From: Rhodococcoides kyotonense
GTDB lineage: Bacteria > Actinomycetota > Actinomycetes > Mycobacteriales > Mycobacteriaceae
Direction of reading: 5' to 3'
Assembly (NCBI RefSeq): GCF_001645385.1
Contig: NZ_LVHI01000012.1
Coordinates: 734,169-798,168 of the forward strand
DNA length: 64,000 nucleotides
Within the stretch, counting starts at the first letter, position 1, and each line of letters starts with the position of its first letter. Made by a program: the position numbers and the translations under genes. Below, one piece after another: positions 19,881 through 28,097 of the stretch. The notes under the pieces are model-generated. The model was not told the origin of the DNA. It was given only the letters and a program-made list of their open reading frames with translations, and did not search any database.

Positions 19881-22715
19881 TCACGGGTTCAGCAGGTCCG
19901 TGTTGTGGTCGGCCGCGACGTCGGTGACGGACGCGGCAGTGCTGTCGATATCGCCGTGCAGGCTGCTGTCACCCGACAGTGCCGAGCTTGCGCTGCCGAA
20001 GACATCGGAGTCGACCGACGACCAGGCGCTGCTCGACGCGGCCCCGTCGAACGAGCCCGACAGCGAACCGGACGTGCTCGCGGCGCCGTCGGCGAATCCG
20101 CCGATGCCGGAGGAGATTCCACCCGCGAGTCCGCCCACTGCGTCGGCACCGCCGCCGATTCCGCCCGCGATCTGACCTGCCACGTCGGATCCGGCGTCGA
20201 CGCCACCGGCCAGTCCGCCTGCGACGTCGCCCGCCACGTTTCCGGCGGCAGAGCCTGCGGCTTCTGCACCGCCGGTGACTGCGCCGGCGACGCCTGCGCC
20301 TGCTGCCGCACCTGCGTCGACTCCGGCACCGAGTCCGGTGGTCAGGCCGCCGCCGAGGTCACCGGCGACCGAGCCACCGAGGTCGGCAGCGCCATCCACC
20401 GCACCAGCCAGGCCACCACCGAGACCAGCAGCCGCATCGACACCCGCACCGACGGTTCCATCCACCGCACCAGCCAGGCCACCACCGAGACCGGCAGCCG
20501 CGTCCACACCCGCACCGACGGTTCCATCCACCGCACCAGCCAGGCCACCGCCCAGACCGGCAGCCGCGTCCACACCCGCACCGACAGTTCCATCCACCGC
20601 ACCAGCCAGGCCACCGCCCAGACCAGCAGCCGCGTCCACACCCGCACCGACGGTTCCGCCGAGAGCGCCACCGAGGCCGGTGGTGAGTCCGCCGCCCAGT
20701 CCGGCGAGTCCGCCGCCGAGACCTGCGAGTCCGCCGGTCAGGCCTGCACCTGCGTTGCCGACGGCGGCGAGGCCACCGTCCAGTCCGCCTGCGAGGCCAC
20801 CTGCGACGCCGCCGACGGTTCCGAGTCCCAGATCACCGGAACCCGTGAGGTCGCCGGCCGCACCGAGGGCCGCGTCGAGAGCTCCGGTGAGCGCGCCGCC
20901 GAGCTCTGCGCCGCCACCGAGGGCCGTACCGAGGTCGAGCGACGTACCGAGATCGAGTGCACCGCTGGTGTCCAGGACGGTGTCCAGGGCTGCGCCGAGG
21001 CCTGCGCCCGCTTCGCCGCCCACACCGAATGCTGCGCCGAGCACGCCTTCGAGGTCGGTGGCTGCACCGACGTCGACGCCTGCAGTCGCGTCGAGTGCGG
21101 AGCCGAGAGCCGCGGTCAGGCTGCCGATCGCGCTGGTGTCCAGGTCGAGTGCGGTGCCGAGTGCACCGGAGACGATGCCGCCGAGGTCGGCGCCGGTCAC
21201 TCCGGTGAGGTCCAGGTCGGCGAGGGCACCCGCGTCGAGCACTGCGCCGAGCGAGGACCCGATCGTCGACGCGAGGCCACCTTCGGTCGCGAAGACGCTC
21301 TCGAGTGCGCCGCCGAGGCCCGAGGCCACGTCGAGGTCGACGCCACCCGCCAGGTCGCCTGCTGCACCGAGGGCTGCGTCGAGTGCACCTGTCAGTGCGC
21401 CACCGAGCGCTCCGCCTGCACCGAGAGCCGTACCGAGGTCGAGTGCACCGGTCGTGTCGAGCACGGCGTCGAGAGCTGCGCCGAGGCCTGCTCCCGCTTC
21501 GCCGCCCAGTCCGAACGCGCCGCCGAGGATGCTTTCGAGATTGCCACCGAGACCTGCGCCCAATGCGCCGTCGATCGCCGTGCCGAGCGAACCGGTCAGG
21601 TCACCGATGACACCTGCGTCGAGATCCAGCGCGGTTCCGAGCGTGCCTGCGACGATGGCACCGAGGTCGGCGCCGACGAGGCCACCGAGGTCCAGATCGG
21701 CCAGGACGCCTGCGTCGAGGACGGCACCGAGGGCGCCGCCGAGGGCAGTTCCGAGGCCACCCTGCAGAGCCAGAACGCTTTCGAGACCACCCGCCAGACC
21801 GCCGGCCAGGCCTCCCGCGAGACCGCCGCCTGCGCTGATCGCGGCGTCGAGGGCCGAGCCGAGTCCTGCTGCGACACCGCCGCCGAGGCCGAGGCCCGCG
21901 GTCAGTGCGGTTCCGAGGTCACCGGCGAGATCGATTCCGCCGAGGCCGATCACGGCACCGAAGGCGTCGCCGAGTGCTGCGCCGAGGTCGGCACCGATGG
22001 TTCCGCCGACACCGAAGACCGATTCGAGGGCGCCGCTCAGTGCACCGTCGACGCCGGCGAGAGCGCCGAGGTCGATGCCGCCCACAGCTCCGAGGGCCGC
22101 GTCGAGAGCGCCGTTCAGTCCTGCCGTCACGTCGGCACCGAGGTCGAGTCCGCCGCCGATGAGGCCGGTCAGTGCGCCGCCGAGATCCGCTGCGCCACCG
22201 AGGTCGATCGATCCGCCCGCGCCGATGATCGCCTCGAGTGCGGCGCCGAATGCTGCGCCGAGCTCGGCACCGATCTGGCCACCGACGGCCAGTGCCGCGC
22301 TGAGAGCTGCACCGATGGACGCTGCGATGTCGCCCGCGAGGTCGATGTCACCGCCGAGTCCGCCTCCGATTCCACCGCCGATGATTCCGCCGCCTGCAAG
22401 GCCACCGCCGACGACGGCTCCTGCGGTCAGGCCGAGGCCGGTCGACAGTCCGCCGCCGATCGCGGCACCGCCGGCGAGACCGCCCTCGATGCCACCCGAC
22501 GCGCCTGCGCCGACGATCGCGGCCAACTGCGATCCGGCGCCGGCGAAGAGGCCGGACTCGGCGACCATCGGTGCGACCGCGACGATGTCCGCGTGGCAGA
22601 CGTCGCCGAGCCCGGCCGCGGCGAGAGCAGCCTCGGGGTTGGCGCAGTACGCGGCAGCTGCCTCGTCGTCGCGCAGCAGGCTGAGGATGAAGTCGAGTAC
22701 TGCGTTGGTGGCCAT
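19881..22715 (-). CDS. iniB: IniB-like Gly/Ala-rich repetitive protein
   Basis: A 944-residue protein. Residues 1-50 (NAVLDFILSLLRDDEAA then an AALAAAGLGDV segment) match the N-terminal domain of mycobacterial IniB, and everything after is Gly/Ala/Leu/Asp-rich repeat. Two diverged copies of a roughly 150-residue block are visible, each with LDAG-LADLDL, LGTALDLD and GGEAGAGLGAALD-type segments. Near the C-terminus come four copies of a 22-residue unit (TVGAGVDAAAGLGGGLAG plus AVDG). There is no signal peptide. It is about twice the length of M. tuberculosis IniB. AAGGAGCCAGGAC precedes the ATG. Function is unknown; a structural or surface role has been suggested for the family. Confidence 0.85.
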   Translation of the reverse strand: MATNAVLDFILSLLRDDEAAAAYCANPEAALAAAGLGDVCHADIVAVAPMVAESGLFAGAGSQLAAIVGAGASGGIEGGLAGGAAIGGGLSTGLGLTAGAVVGGGLAGGGIIGGGIGGGLGGDIDLAGDIAASIGAALSAALAVGGQIGAELGAAFGAALEAIIGAGGSIDLGGAADLGGALTGLIGGGLDLGADVTAGLNGALDAALGAVGGIDLGALAGVDGALSGALESVFGVGGTIGADLGAALGDAFGAVIGLGGIDLAGDLGTALTAGLGLGGGVAAGLGSALDAAISAGGGLAGGLAGGLAGGLESVLALQGGLGTALGGALGAVLDAGVLADLDLGGLVGADLGAIVAGTLGTALDLDAGVIGDLTGSLGTAIDGALGAGLGGNLESILGGAFGLGGEAGAGLGAALDAVLDTTGALDLGTALGAGGALGGALTGALDAALGAAGDLAGGVDLDVASGLGGALESVFATEGGLASTIGSSLGAVLDAGALADLDLTGVTGADLGGIVSGALGTALDLDTSAIGSLTAALGSALDATAGVDVGAATDLEGVLGAAFGVGGEAGAGLGAALDTVLDTSGALDLGTSLDLGTALGGGAELGGALTGALDAALGAAGDLTGSGDLGLGTVGGVAGGLAGGLDGGLAAVGNAGAGLTGGLAGLGGGLAGLGGGLTTGLGGALGGTVGAGVDAAAGLGGGLAGAVDGTVGAGVDAAAGLGGGLAGAVDGTVGAGVDAAAGLGGGLAGAVDGTVGAGVDAAAGLGGGLAGAVDGAADLGGSVAGDLGGGLTTGLGAGVDAGAAAGAGVAGAVTGGAEAAGSAAGNVAGDVAGGLAGGVDAGSDVAGQIAGGIGGGADAVGGLAGGISSGIGGFADGAASTSGSLSGSFDGAASSSAWSSVDSDVFGSASSALSGDSSLHGDIDSTAASVTDVAADHNTDLLNP
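20395..20658. repeat. Four tandem 66-bp repeats inside iniB
   Basis: Units begin at 20395, 20461, 20527 and 20593, exactly 66 bp apart and almost identical in DNA, each encoding 22 residues of Gly/Ala repeat. The low divergence compared with the rest of iniB indicates recent expansion, so copy number may vary between strains. Confidence 0.85.
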
Positions 22716-22972
22716 GTCCTGGCTCCTTCTGGAATCGGTGATTCGTGGTTGATCACAAAGCTATGGACCCCAGCGGGTTCGGCCAACGGGCCCCAGCCCC
22801 CTATTCACGAAGCTTCTCCCAGGGGTGTCGCATTAGGGGATCTCGGAGCTATAGGGGATTTCCCCGCCAACCATCCGTGAGCAGCTGTGAAGCGTAACGA
22901 AAGATGCCATGCTTTCGACATCAACGACAGCGCCGCTCGGCGCTGGCACCTCGAGAAGTCGGAGACGCAGAA
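22716..22972. promoter_or_regulatory. Divergent ini regulatory region with repeated TAGGGG motifs
   Basis: This 257-bp gap holds the promoters of iniB (minus) and the Hsp70-like gene (plus). TAGGGG occurs within TTAGGGGAT (22833-22841) and ATAGGGGAT (22851-22859), 18 bp apart on the plus strand, with a related AGGGGT at 22821. An inverted copy, CCCCCTATT, lies at 22797-22805. Such a cluster suits a cooperative regulator, for example the LuxR-type protein encoded downstream. The binding protein is not shown by the sequence. Confidence 0.5.
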
Positions 22973-24736
22973 ATGAGCGCAGGGCTCGGCATAAGGATCG
23001 GAACGATCACCTCGGTGGCCGTCCGCAGCGATTCCCACGACCCGCACGCGCCCCGCGACTACGCGACCGACGAGGCCATGCCCACCGTCACCAAGAAGTC
23101 CGCGCTCGATCTGCGCCCCGGTGCCGCACCCAGCCTCGCGAACACAGGGGAGCGTAGCCCGCGGCACCTGCTGAGCGGCTTCGCAGATCGCGTCGGCGAC
23201 CCTGTTCCGCTCATCGACGACGACGGCCGTTCGCACCAGGCCGAGGATCTGTTCGCCACGGCCGCGCGTGTTCTCGTCGCCGAGGTGAGCGCGGGGGCGG
23301 AATCCGACGCGGCCGTCGTTCTCACCCATCCCGATCGTTGGTCCGGCTACACCGTCGACACCCTGCGCGACGCGCTGGGACGTGCGGGCGTTCCCGACGC
23401 GACCCTCGTCACCGACTCGGTCTCCTCGATGCGGTGGCTCGAGAGCATGCGCGGCGCGTCGGGCGACGGACTCGTCGTCGTCTACGACCTCGGCGCGTCG
23501 TCGCTCGACGTGACGTTGATGCGAACCGGCGTCGAACAGGGCGCCCTCGGCCCCGGCGTGCACTCCACCGACTTCGGCGGCGCGCAGTTCGACCACCTGA
23601 TCACGCAGTACGTGCTCGAAACCGTCTCGAGCAGCCATTCTTTCGATTTCGATCCGTTCGATCCCGATACCGTCGGTGCTCTCGTCGAACTGCGCGCCCG
23701 CTGCGGCGAGGCCAAGGAGCAGCTGTCCTACGAGACCGCGACGACGCTGTCGGTCGACCTGCCCGGATTCAGCGCCGAGACGCGTCTGGTTCGCGACGAG
23801 GTCGAAGACCTGCTGCGCCGGCCGATTCTCGACTCGATCGAACTGGTCCGGGAAACGTTGCACACGACGGGTCTCGACATCTCCGACGTGACGCAGGTTC
23901 TCCTGATCGGTGGCAGCTCGAGCTTTCCACTCGTCGCCGAACTGATCTCCTCGGAGCTGCGAGTACCGGTCGTCACCGGTCCGCACCCGGACCGCATCCC
24001 GGCCATCGGAGCCGCACTGTTCGGCGCGGAGATCGCCGCCGCGAGCGTCGCCGAGGCACCCACGGCGGCAGCCGTCGCAGTCACCCGGCCCGCGCCTCGT
24101 CCCGCGCCGGTGATGTCGACGGCAGCTGCCGACGAGGGCCGCATGTCGGGCCGCAAGCGCGCGGGTATCGTCGTCGCTTCGGTTGCGGCACTTGCCGTTC
24201 TGGCCGGCGGCGGACTCTCCCTCGGTACCGCGCTCACCTCGAACGACGCGCCTGCCGATGCAGCGGTCGTCAGCACCACGACCCCCTCGGAGAAGACCGC
24301 GCCCGGAACCACCGCAGCGACCGTCGCCGACTCGAACGGGACGGCCACGACGTCGAACGGCCTGCCCGCACCGACCGTCGCAGCCGATGGAACGCTCATC
24401 CCGGCGCCGGGCACCGTGATCGCGCCCGACGGCACCGTCGTCGCCGATCCGGCAGCTCCCGCAGCAACCGGAACACCGGGTGCGCCCGCGCCGAACGTCG
24501 CCGTTCCCGACGTCTCCGTCCCGAGCGTGTCCGTTCCGAGCCCGCAGGCACCGACGTACACAGCACCCACCTACACCCCGCCGACCTACAACGGTCCGAC
24601 GCTCGGTGACGTGGGTACCGGCGTCGGCGGAGCCGTCAGCGATCTCGGCACCGGCGTCGGAGGCCTGACCGGTGGCGTCGTCGACGGTCTCGGCAACGTC
24701 GTCGGCGGAGTTACCGGACCTCTGCTCGGCAACTGA
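22973..24736 (+). CDS. Hsp70-like ATPase with membrane helix and Pro/Thr-rich outer tail
   Basis: A 587-residue protein. Residues 1-360 resemble an Hsp70/actin-fold ATPase: phosphate loop 2 (VYDLGASSLDVTLM) and the adenosine motif (VLLIGGSSSFPLVAELI) are intact, but loop 1 reads GIRIGTITSVAV and lacks the usual Asp. There is no Hsp70 substrate-binding domain. One membrane helix (AGIVVASVAALAVLAGGG) near residue 390 is followed by about 170 Thr/Pro/Ala-rich residues ending in a Gly/Val-rich segment (TGVGGLTGGVVDGLGNVV) that echoes IniB composition. ATG 22973 has GGAGA upstream. It is divergent from iniB and its stop overlaps the next start (TGATG). Confidence 0.8.
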   Translation: MSAGLGIRIGTITSVAVRSDSHDPHAPRDYATDEAMPTVTKKSALDLRPGAAPSLANTGERSPRHLLSGFADRVGDPVPLIDDDGRSHQAEDLFATAARVLVAEVSAGAESDAAVVLTHPDRWSGYTVDTLRDALGRAGVPDATLVTDSVSSMRWLESMRGASGDGLVVVYDLGASSLDVTLMRTGVEQGALGPGVHSTDFGGAQFDHLITQYVLETVSSSHSFDFDPFDPDTVGALVELRARCGEAKEQLSYETATTLSVDLPGFSAETRLVRDEVEDLLRRPILDSIELVRETLHTTGLDISDVTQVLLIGGSSSFPLVAELISSELRVPVVTGPHPDRIPAIGAALFGAEIAAASVAEAPTAAAVAVTRPAPRPAPVMSTAAADEGRMSGRKRAGIVVASVAALAVLAGGGLSLGTALTSNDAPADAAVVSTTTPSEKTAPGTTAATVADSNGTATTSNGLPAPTVAADGTLIPAPGTVIAPDGTVVADPAAPAATGTPGAPAPNVAVPDVSVPSVSVPSPQAPTYTAPTYTPPTYNGPTLGDVGTGVGGAVSDLGTGVGGLTGGVVDGLGNVVGGVTGPLLGN

Positions 24737-26823
24737 TGTCCCTGACGAAGCCGGCGATCGCCGCACGGGCAGCGGAACGAGGCCGCCCCATCTCGGGCGC
24801 ACTGGCCAGTGCCGTCCTGACGGTGACCGGCGGGTGCCCGATGACGGTGGACATCGCGATCGATGCTGCGCGACAAGCTGATTCGGACGAGTCCGTCACC
24901 CGAGTCGTCGCGGACGCCGTGTACGAGCATCAGGTTCGACGGCTTCGTGACCTCGGCAGCTCCGAGCAGGACGTCGTCGCCCTTGCGCACTTCGGCATCG
25001 GTCACGACGTCGAGGTGTTGACCGAACTGTCCGACGGCTCCGACGCCGCGTCCGTTCTCGAGCAGGCGCTCGCGTCGGGCGCGCTGGCCGCAGCTCCACT
25101 GCCGGGTGTCGACCGGGCGTTGCGTGAAGTCCTCGGAGCTCGACGACTCTCGGCCGTGCTCACGACCCTGCTCGAGTTCCGACTGAAGACCGAGACTCTC
25201 GACGCTTCCACCGCACTGACGTTGTCGCGCAACGGGATACAGCACCCCTCATTGGCCCGCTTTCTGTGCGCTGCCGCGGACGTCGCCGAGCCGGACGACG
25301 CCACGCTCCTCTATGCGGGCGCCGTCGACGCCGGGGCTGATCCGCTGCCGGTGGCCGCGCGCCGAGCCGAGGCGTCGGCTGCGCTCGGCGACTTCGATGC
25401 GGCCGAGCAGCTGTGCGACACCGTGCTCGAGAACAGCACGTCGGTCGATGTCGACGACCTACGCAGAGCGGTCAGGGTGTCCGCCACCGTCGCCGCCGAG
25501 CGCGGGATGACAGCACGAAGCGTTCAGCTGTTCGAGTGGCTCGGACCCGAACGACTCGGCGCCGACGCCGATCTCGCGCGGACGGTGTCGCTCGTCGGCG
25601 GCGTTCCCCCCGCCTCGGACGCAGACAAGCCGTCCACGCCACCGACGTCGGCGACCGCCGCCGTGGCCCTGTTGGCGACGGGCCTCGAGCAGAGCGTCGC
25701 AGCCCGGTCGACCGCCGACGTCGTCGCCGCGACGAACACGTTGATGCGATCGGTGTCGTTGTCCGGAACCAGCACTCGCCGCGTCGCGCCCGAGAACGCC
25801 GCGTCGACGTCGGTACTGTTCGCACTGCATTCGGGTGACCTGGCGAGGGCGGAGTCGATCGCCGCGCGCGCCGCGGACCAGCTGCCCCCTCGCCACCCCG
25901 CTGCCACCCGAGTTACGTTGCTGCGCATCTGGACTGCGATGCTCGCCGGGGACACCCAGTCGGCGACCGCCGGGCTCGACGCACTAAGGATCCCCGCGTC
26001 GCACACGCGCAGTCTGTTCTTCGCGCACGCACTCCGCGTCGGCCTCGCGCGACGCTCGGGCGACGCGGGTGCGCTCCTGCGGGCGTGGGACGACGCGCAA
26101 GACGTCGTCGTCGCCTACTCGGCGGATCTGCTGTCACTACTCCCGGTCGGCGAATTGCGGCTTGCGGCAGTACGACTGGGCAAGCCGGAGGCAGTGTCGC
26201 ATCTCGTCGCGCAGGCGCAGCTCATCGTCGAGATGCTGGACGAGCCGCCCGCATGGTCGTCGGCGCTGCATTGGTACGGCGTTCAGGCGGCGATCCTTGC
26301 GGAGAATCCACCCGAGCTCGTCCCGCACGCCAAAGCACTTGCGGCTGCAGCCGACTCGAACCGCTACAGCGCGGCGCTCGCAGGTGCTGGCCGTGCGTGG
26401 CTTGCCGTACTTCAGGGGCACCCCGACGTCGCGGACGTCGAATCCTCGGCGCGCTCGTTGGCGGGCGTCGGATTGTCATGGGACGGGGCGCGTCTCGCCA
26501 GCGAAGCTGCACTGCGCGTCGAGGACACGCGGGTCGCGACGGCACTCCTGCAGATCGCCCGATCGCTACGCCAACCCGTCGCGGCGCCCACCGCAACGAC
26601 GGTGGAACCCAAGGGGTCTCTCAGCGCACGCGAGGCGGAGGTCGCCGAACTCCTCGTCCTCGGTGTCACCTACCGCGAGGCCGGTAGCAGGCTTTATATT
26701 TCCGCGAAGACCGTCGAACATCACGTTGCACGCATTCGCCGACGGCTCGGCGCGGGCTCGCGCTCGGAACTGTTGTCGATGCTGCGTGCCATGGGATACG
26801 GGTCGAGCGGCGCCGAGGTGTAA
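24736..26823 (+). CDS. LuxR-type transcriptional regulator, IniR-like candidate
   Basis: A 695-residue, largely alpha-helical Ala-rich protein with a LuxR helix-turn-helix at the C-terminus (LSAREAEVAELLVLGVTYRE then ISAKTVEHHVARIRRRLG, about residues 630-685). No Walker A motif is visible, so it lacks the ATPase of LAL/MalT-type regulators, although the helical middle could form TPR-like repeats. In M. tuberculosis a large LuxR-type protein (Rv0339c, IniR) lies next to iniBAC and activates it. The position here, one gene from iniB across the divergent promoter, makes this a good IniR counterpart, but orthology is inferred. Confidence 0.75.
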   Translation: MSLTKPAIAARAAERGRPISGALASAVLTVTGGCPMTVDIAIDAARQADSDESVTRVVADAVYEHQVRRLRDLGSSEQDVVALAHFGIGHDVEVLTELSDGSDAASVLEQALASGALAAAPLPGVDRALREVLGARRLSAVLTTLLEFRLKTETLDASTALTLSRNGIQHPSLARFLCAAADVAEPDDATLLYAGAVDAGADPLPVAARRAEASAALGDFDAAEQLCDTVLENSTSVDVDDLRRAVRVSATVAAERGMTARSVQLFEWLGPERLGADADLARTVSLVGGVPPASDADKPSTPPTSATAAVALLATGLEQSVAARSTADVVAATNTLMRSVSLSGTSTRRVAPENAASTSVLFALHSGDLARAESIAARAADQLPPRHPAATRVTLLRIWTAMLAGDTQSATAGLDALRIPASHTRSLFFAHALRVGLARRSGDAGALLRAWDDAQDVVVAYSADLLSLLPVGELRLAAVRLGKPEAVSHLVAQAQLIVEMLDEPPAWSSALHWYGVQAAILAENPPELVPHAKALAAAADSNRYSAALAGAGRAWLAVLQGHPDVADVESSARSLAGVGLSWDGARLASEAALRVEDTRVATALLQIARSLRQPVAAPTATTVEPKGSLSAREAEVAELLVLGVTYREAGSRLYISAKTVEHHVARIRRRLGAGSRSELLSMLRAMGYGSSGAEV

Positions 26824-26906
26824 CTCCCGGGCCCCCGAATACGACATCCCGGGCAGTGAGGTGCGCCGTACGGTTCGCCATGGTCCGACCCGAGGTCAAA
26901 GCTGAG

Positions 26907-28007
26907 ATGTACAACCGGCACGCGCAGCCCGCGCACAGTTCGTCCACCGGCGAAGCACTTCCCGACGTCGGCTTGTTCATCGACGACGACCGAGCCATCG
27001 CCGCGGTGTCGCACCCGCTGCGTTCCAACCCGTCGCTGCACGTTGCGTCACTGCATCCGACTGTGCTGTTCGTGCATGCTGACGGCTCTGCCTCTCTCGG
27101 CGGCACCGACGACGCCGACGCCACGGAATTCACCGGTTTCATCTCCGACACCGACGACCGCGGCGGATTCAGCGCCTCGGACCTCACTGCGATGACGATG
27201 TTGTGTCTGTTGAGCGACGTTTCGGGCCCGACGACCAACGGAGTCGACGCCCTCGCCGCTGCGGCGACCTACCCTGCCACGTGGACTGCCGAGCACGTCG
27301 GATCCGTGCGGGAATCCATGAACCGTCACGGCCTCGGGCACGTCGCGCTCGTGTCGGAAGCCGAAGCACTGCGAGCGTGGTCGGAAAGTACCTTGTCGAC
27401 GTGGGCCGGATCGGATTCCGGTATCGCCGCCGCGCGCGGTGCCGCAGCGATGGCAAGTGCGTATCCGGTCGACGCGGTGACCGAGAGAATTCCGGTGGCC
27501 GGAGAGCGTCGGACGTCGACGCGCACTCCTATCCTTCTTGCAGCCGGCTTCGCTGCCGTGCTCACGCTCGCGGCCGGGGTCACGGCGTTGGCCTTGCGCG
27601 GCTCGGATGCGACGGTCGTTCCGACGATCGACAGCGCCGACGTCGCTGCACCTACGACAACCGTCTCCTCACCTGCGCCGCAGATCCCGTTCCCGACGGT
27701 CGTGCCCATCGTCGTCGAGCCCGAGGCGCCGGCGGTACAGGTCCCGACGGTCGAGGTCACCACACCTCCCGAAACGACGCCTCCGGTCGTCGAAGAGCCA
27801 GTCGCGACGCGGCCAGCGGCTGACGCAACGACCACCACTCCCGACGCCACCACTCCGGACCGTCCCGAGGAGGAGCCGTCGACGCCTGAGGTTCCGGAGG
27901 AGGACCAGTCGGAAGAAGTCGACGAAGGCGACGGCAGCACCGTGCCAACCGCGACGCCTGACACGGGTCAATCGATTCAGACGCCGGATACTCCTGCGTT
28001 CGGGTAG
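26907..28007 (+). CDS. Membrane protein with a decayed Hsp70-like N-terminal part
   Basis: About 366 residues. The N-terminal 190 residues begin VGLFIDDDRAIAAVSHPL and end with RAWSESTLSTWAGSD then GIAAARGAAAMAS, a layout recalling the first and last strands of the neighbouring Hsp70-like ATPase, but none of the three nucleotide motifs is intact. One membrane helix (ILLAAGFAAVLTLAAGVTAL) is followed by an outer tail rich in Thr, Pro and Glu. The start is uncertain: ATG 26907 has GAGG upstream, while ATG 26880 and 26856 are in frame. It follows the LuxR-type gene closely. Probably a non-catalytic paralogue. Confidence 0.65.
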   Translation: MYNRHAQPAHSSSTGEALPDVGLFIDDDRAIAAVSHPLRSNPSLHVASLHPTVLFVHADGSASLGGTDDADATEFTGFISDTDDRGGFSASDLTAMTMLCLLSDVSGPTTNGVDALAAAATYPATWTAEHVGSVRESMNRHGLGHVALVSEAEALRAWSESTLSTWAGSDSGIAAARGAAAMASAYPVDAVTERIPVAGERRTSTRTPILLAAGFAAVLTLAAGVTALALRGSDATVVPTIDSADVAAPTTTVSSPAPQIPFPTVVPIVVEPEAPAVQVPTVEVTTPPETTPPVVEEPVATRPAADATTTTPDATTPDRPEEEPSTPEVPEEDQSEEVDEGDGSTVPTATPDTGQSIQTPDTPAFG

Positions 28008-28097
28008 CTCCCCCGCACGCTGACCTGCGACGGTGCCGGCTGCACACACTCATGCCCTAAGGTGGGGCGCTGACACCAGACCCGATGAAGGGATTTC

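Noticed and set aside
20275..22752. A Pro/Ala/Ser-rich 825-codon plus-strand frame inside iniB
   Set aside because: It is the complement-strand reading of Gly/Ala codons and has no start signals or family features.
19116..22880. A 1254-codon plus-strand open frame opposite iniA and iniB
   Set aside because: It is antisense to two well-supported genes, has low-complexity Glu/Ala/Thr/Cys composition mirroring the IniB repeats, and crosses the hairpin and promoter region. The openness follows from GC bias and the repeat period.
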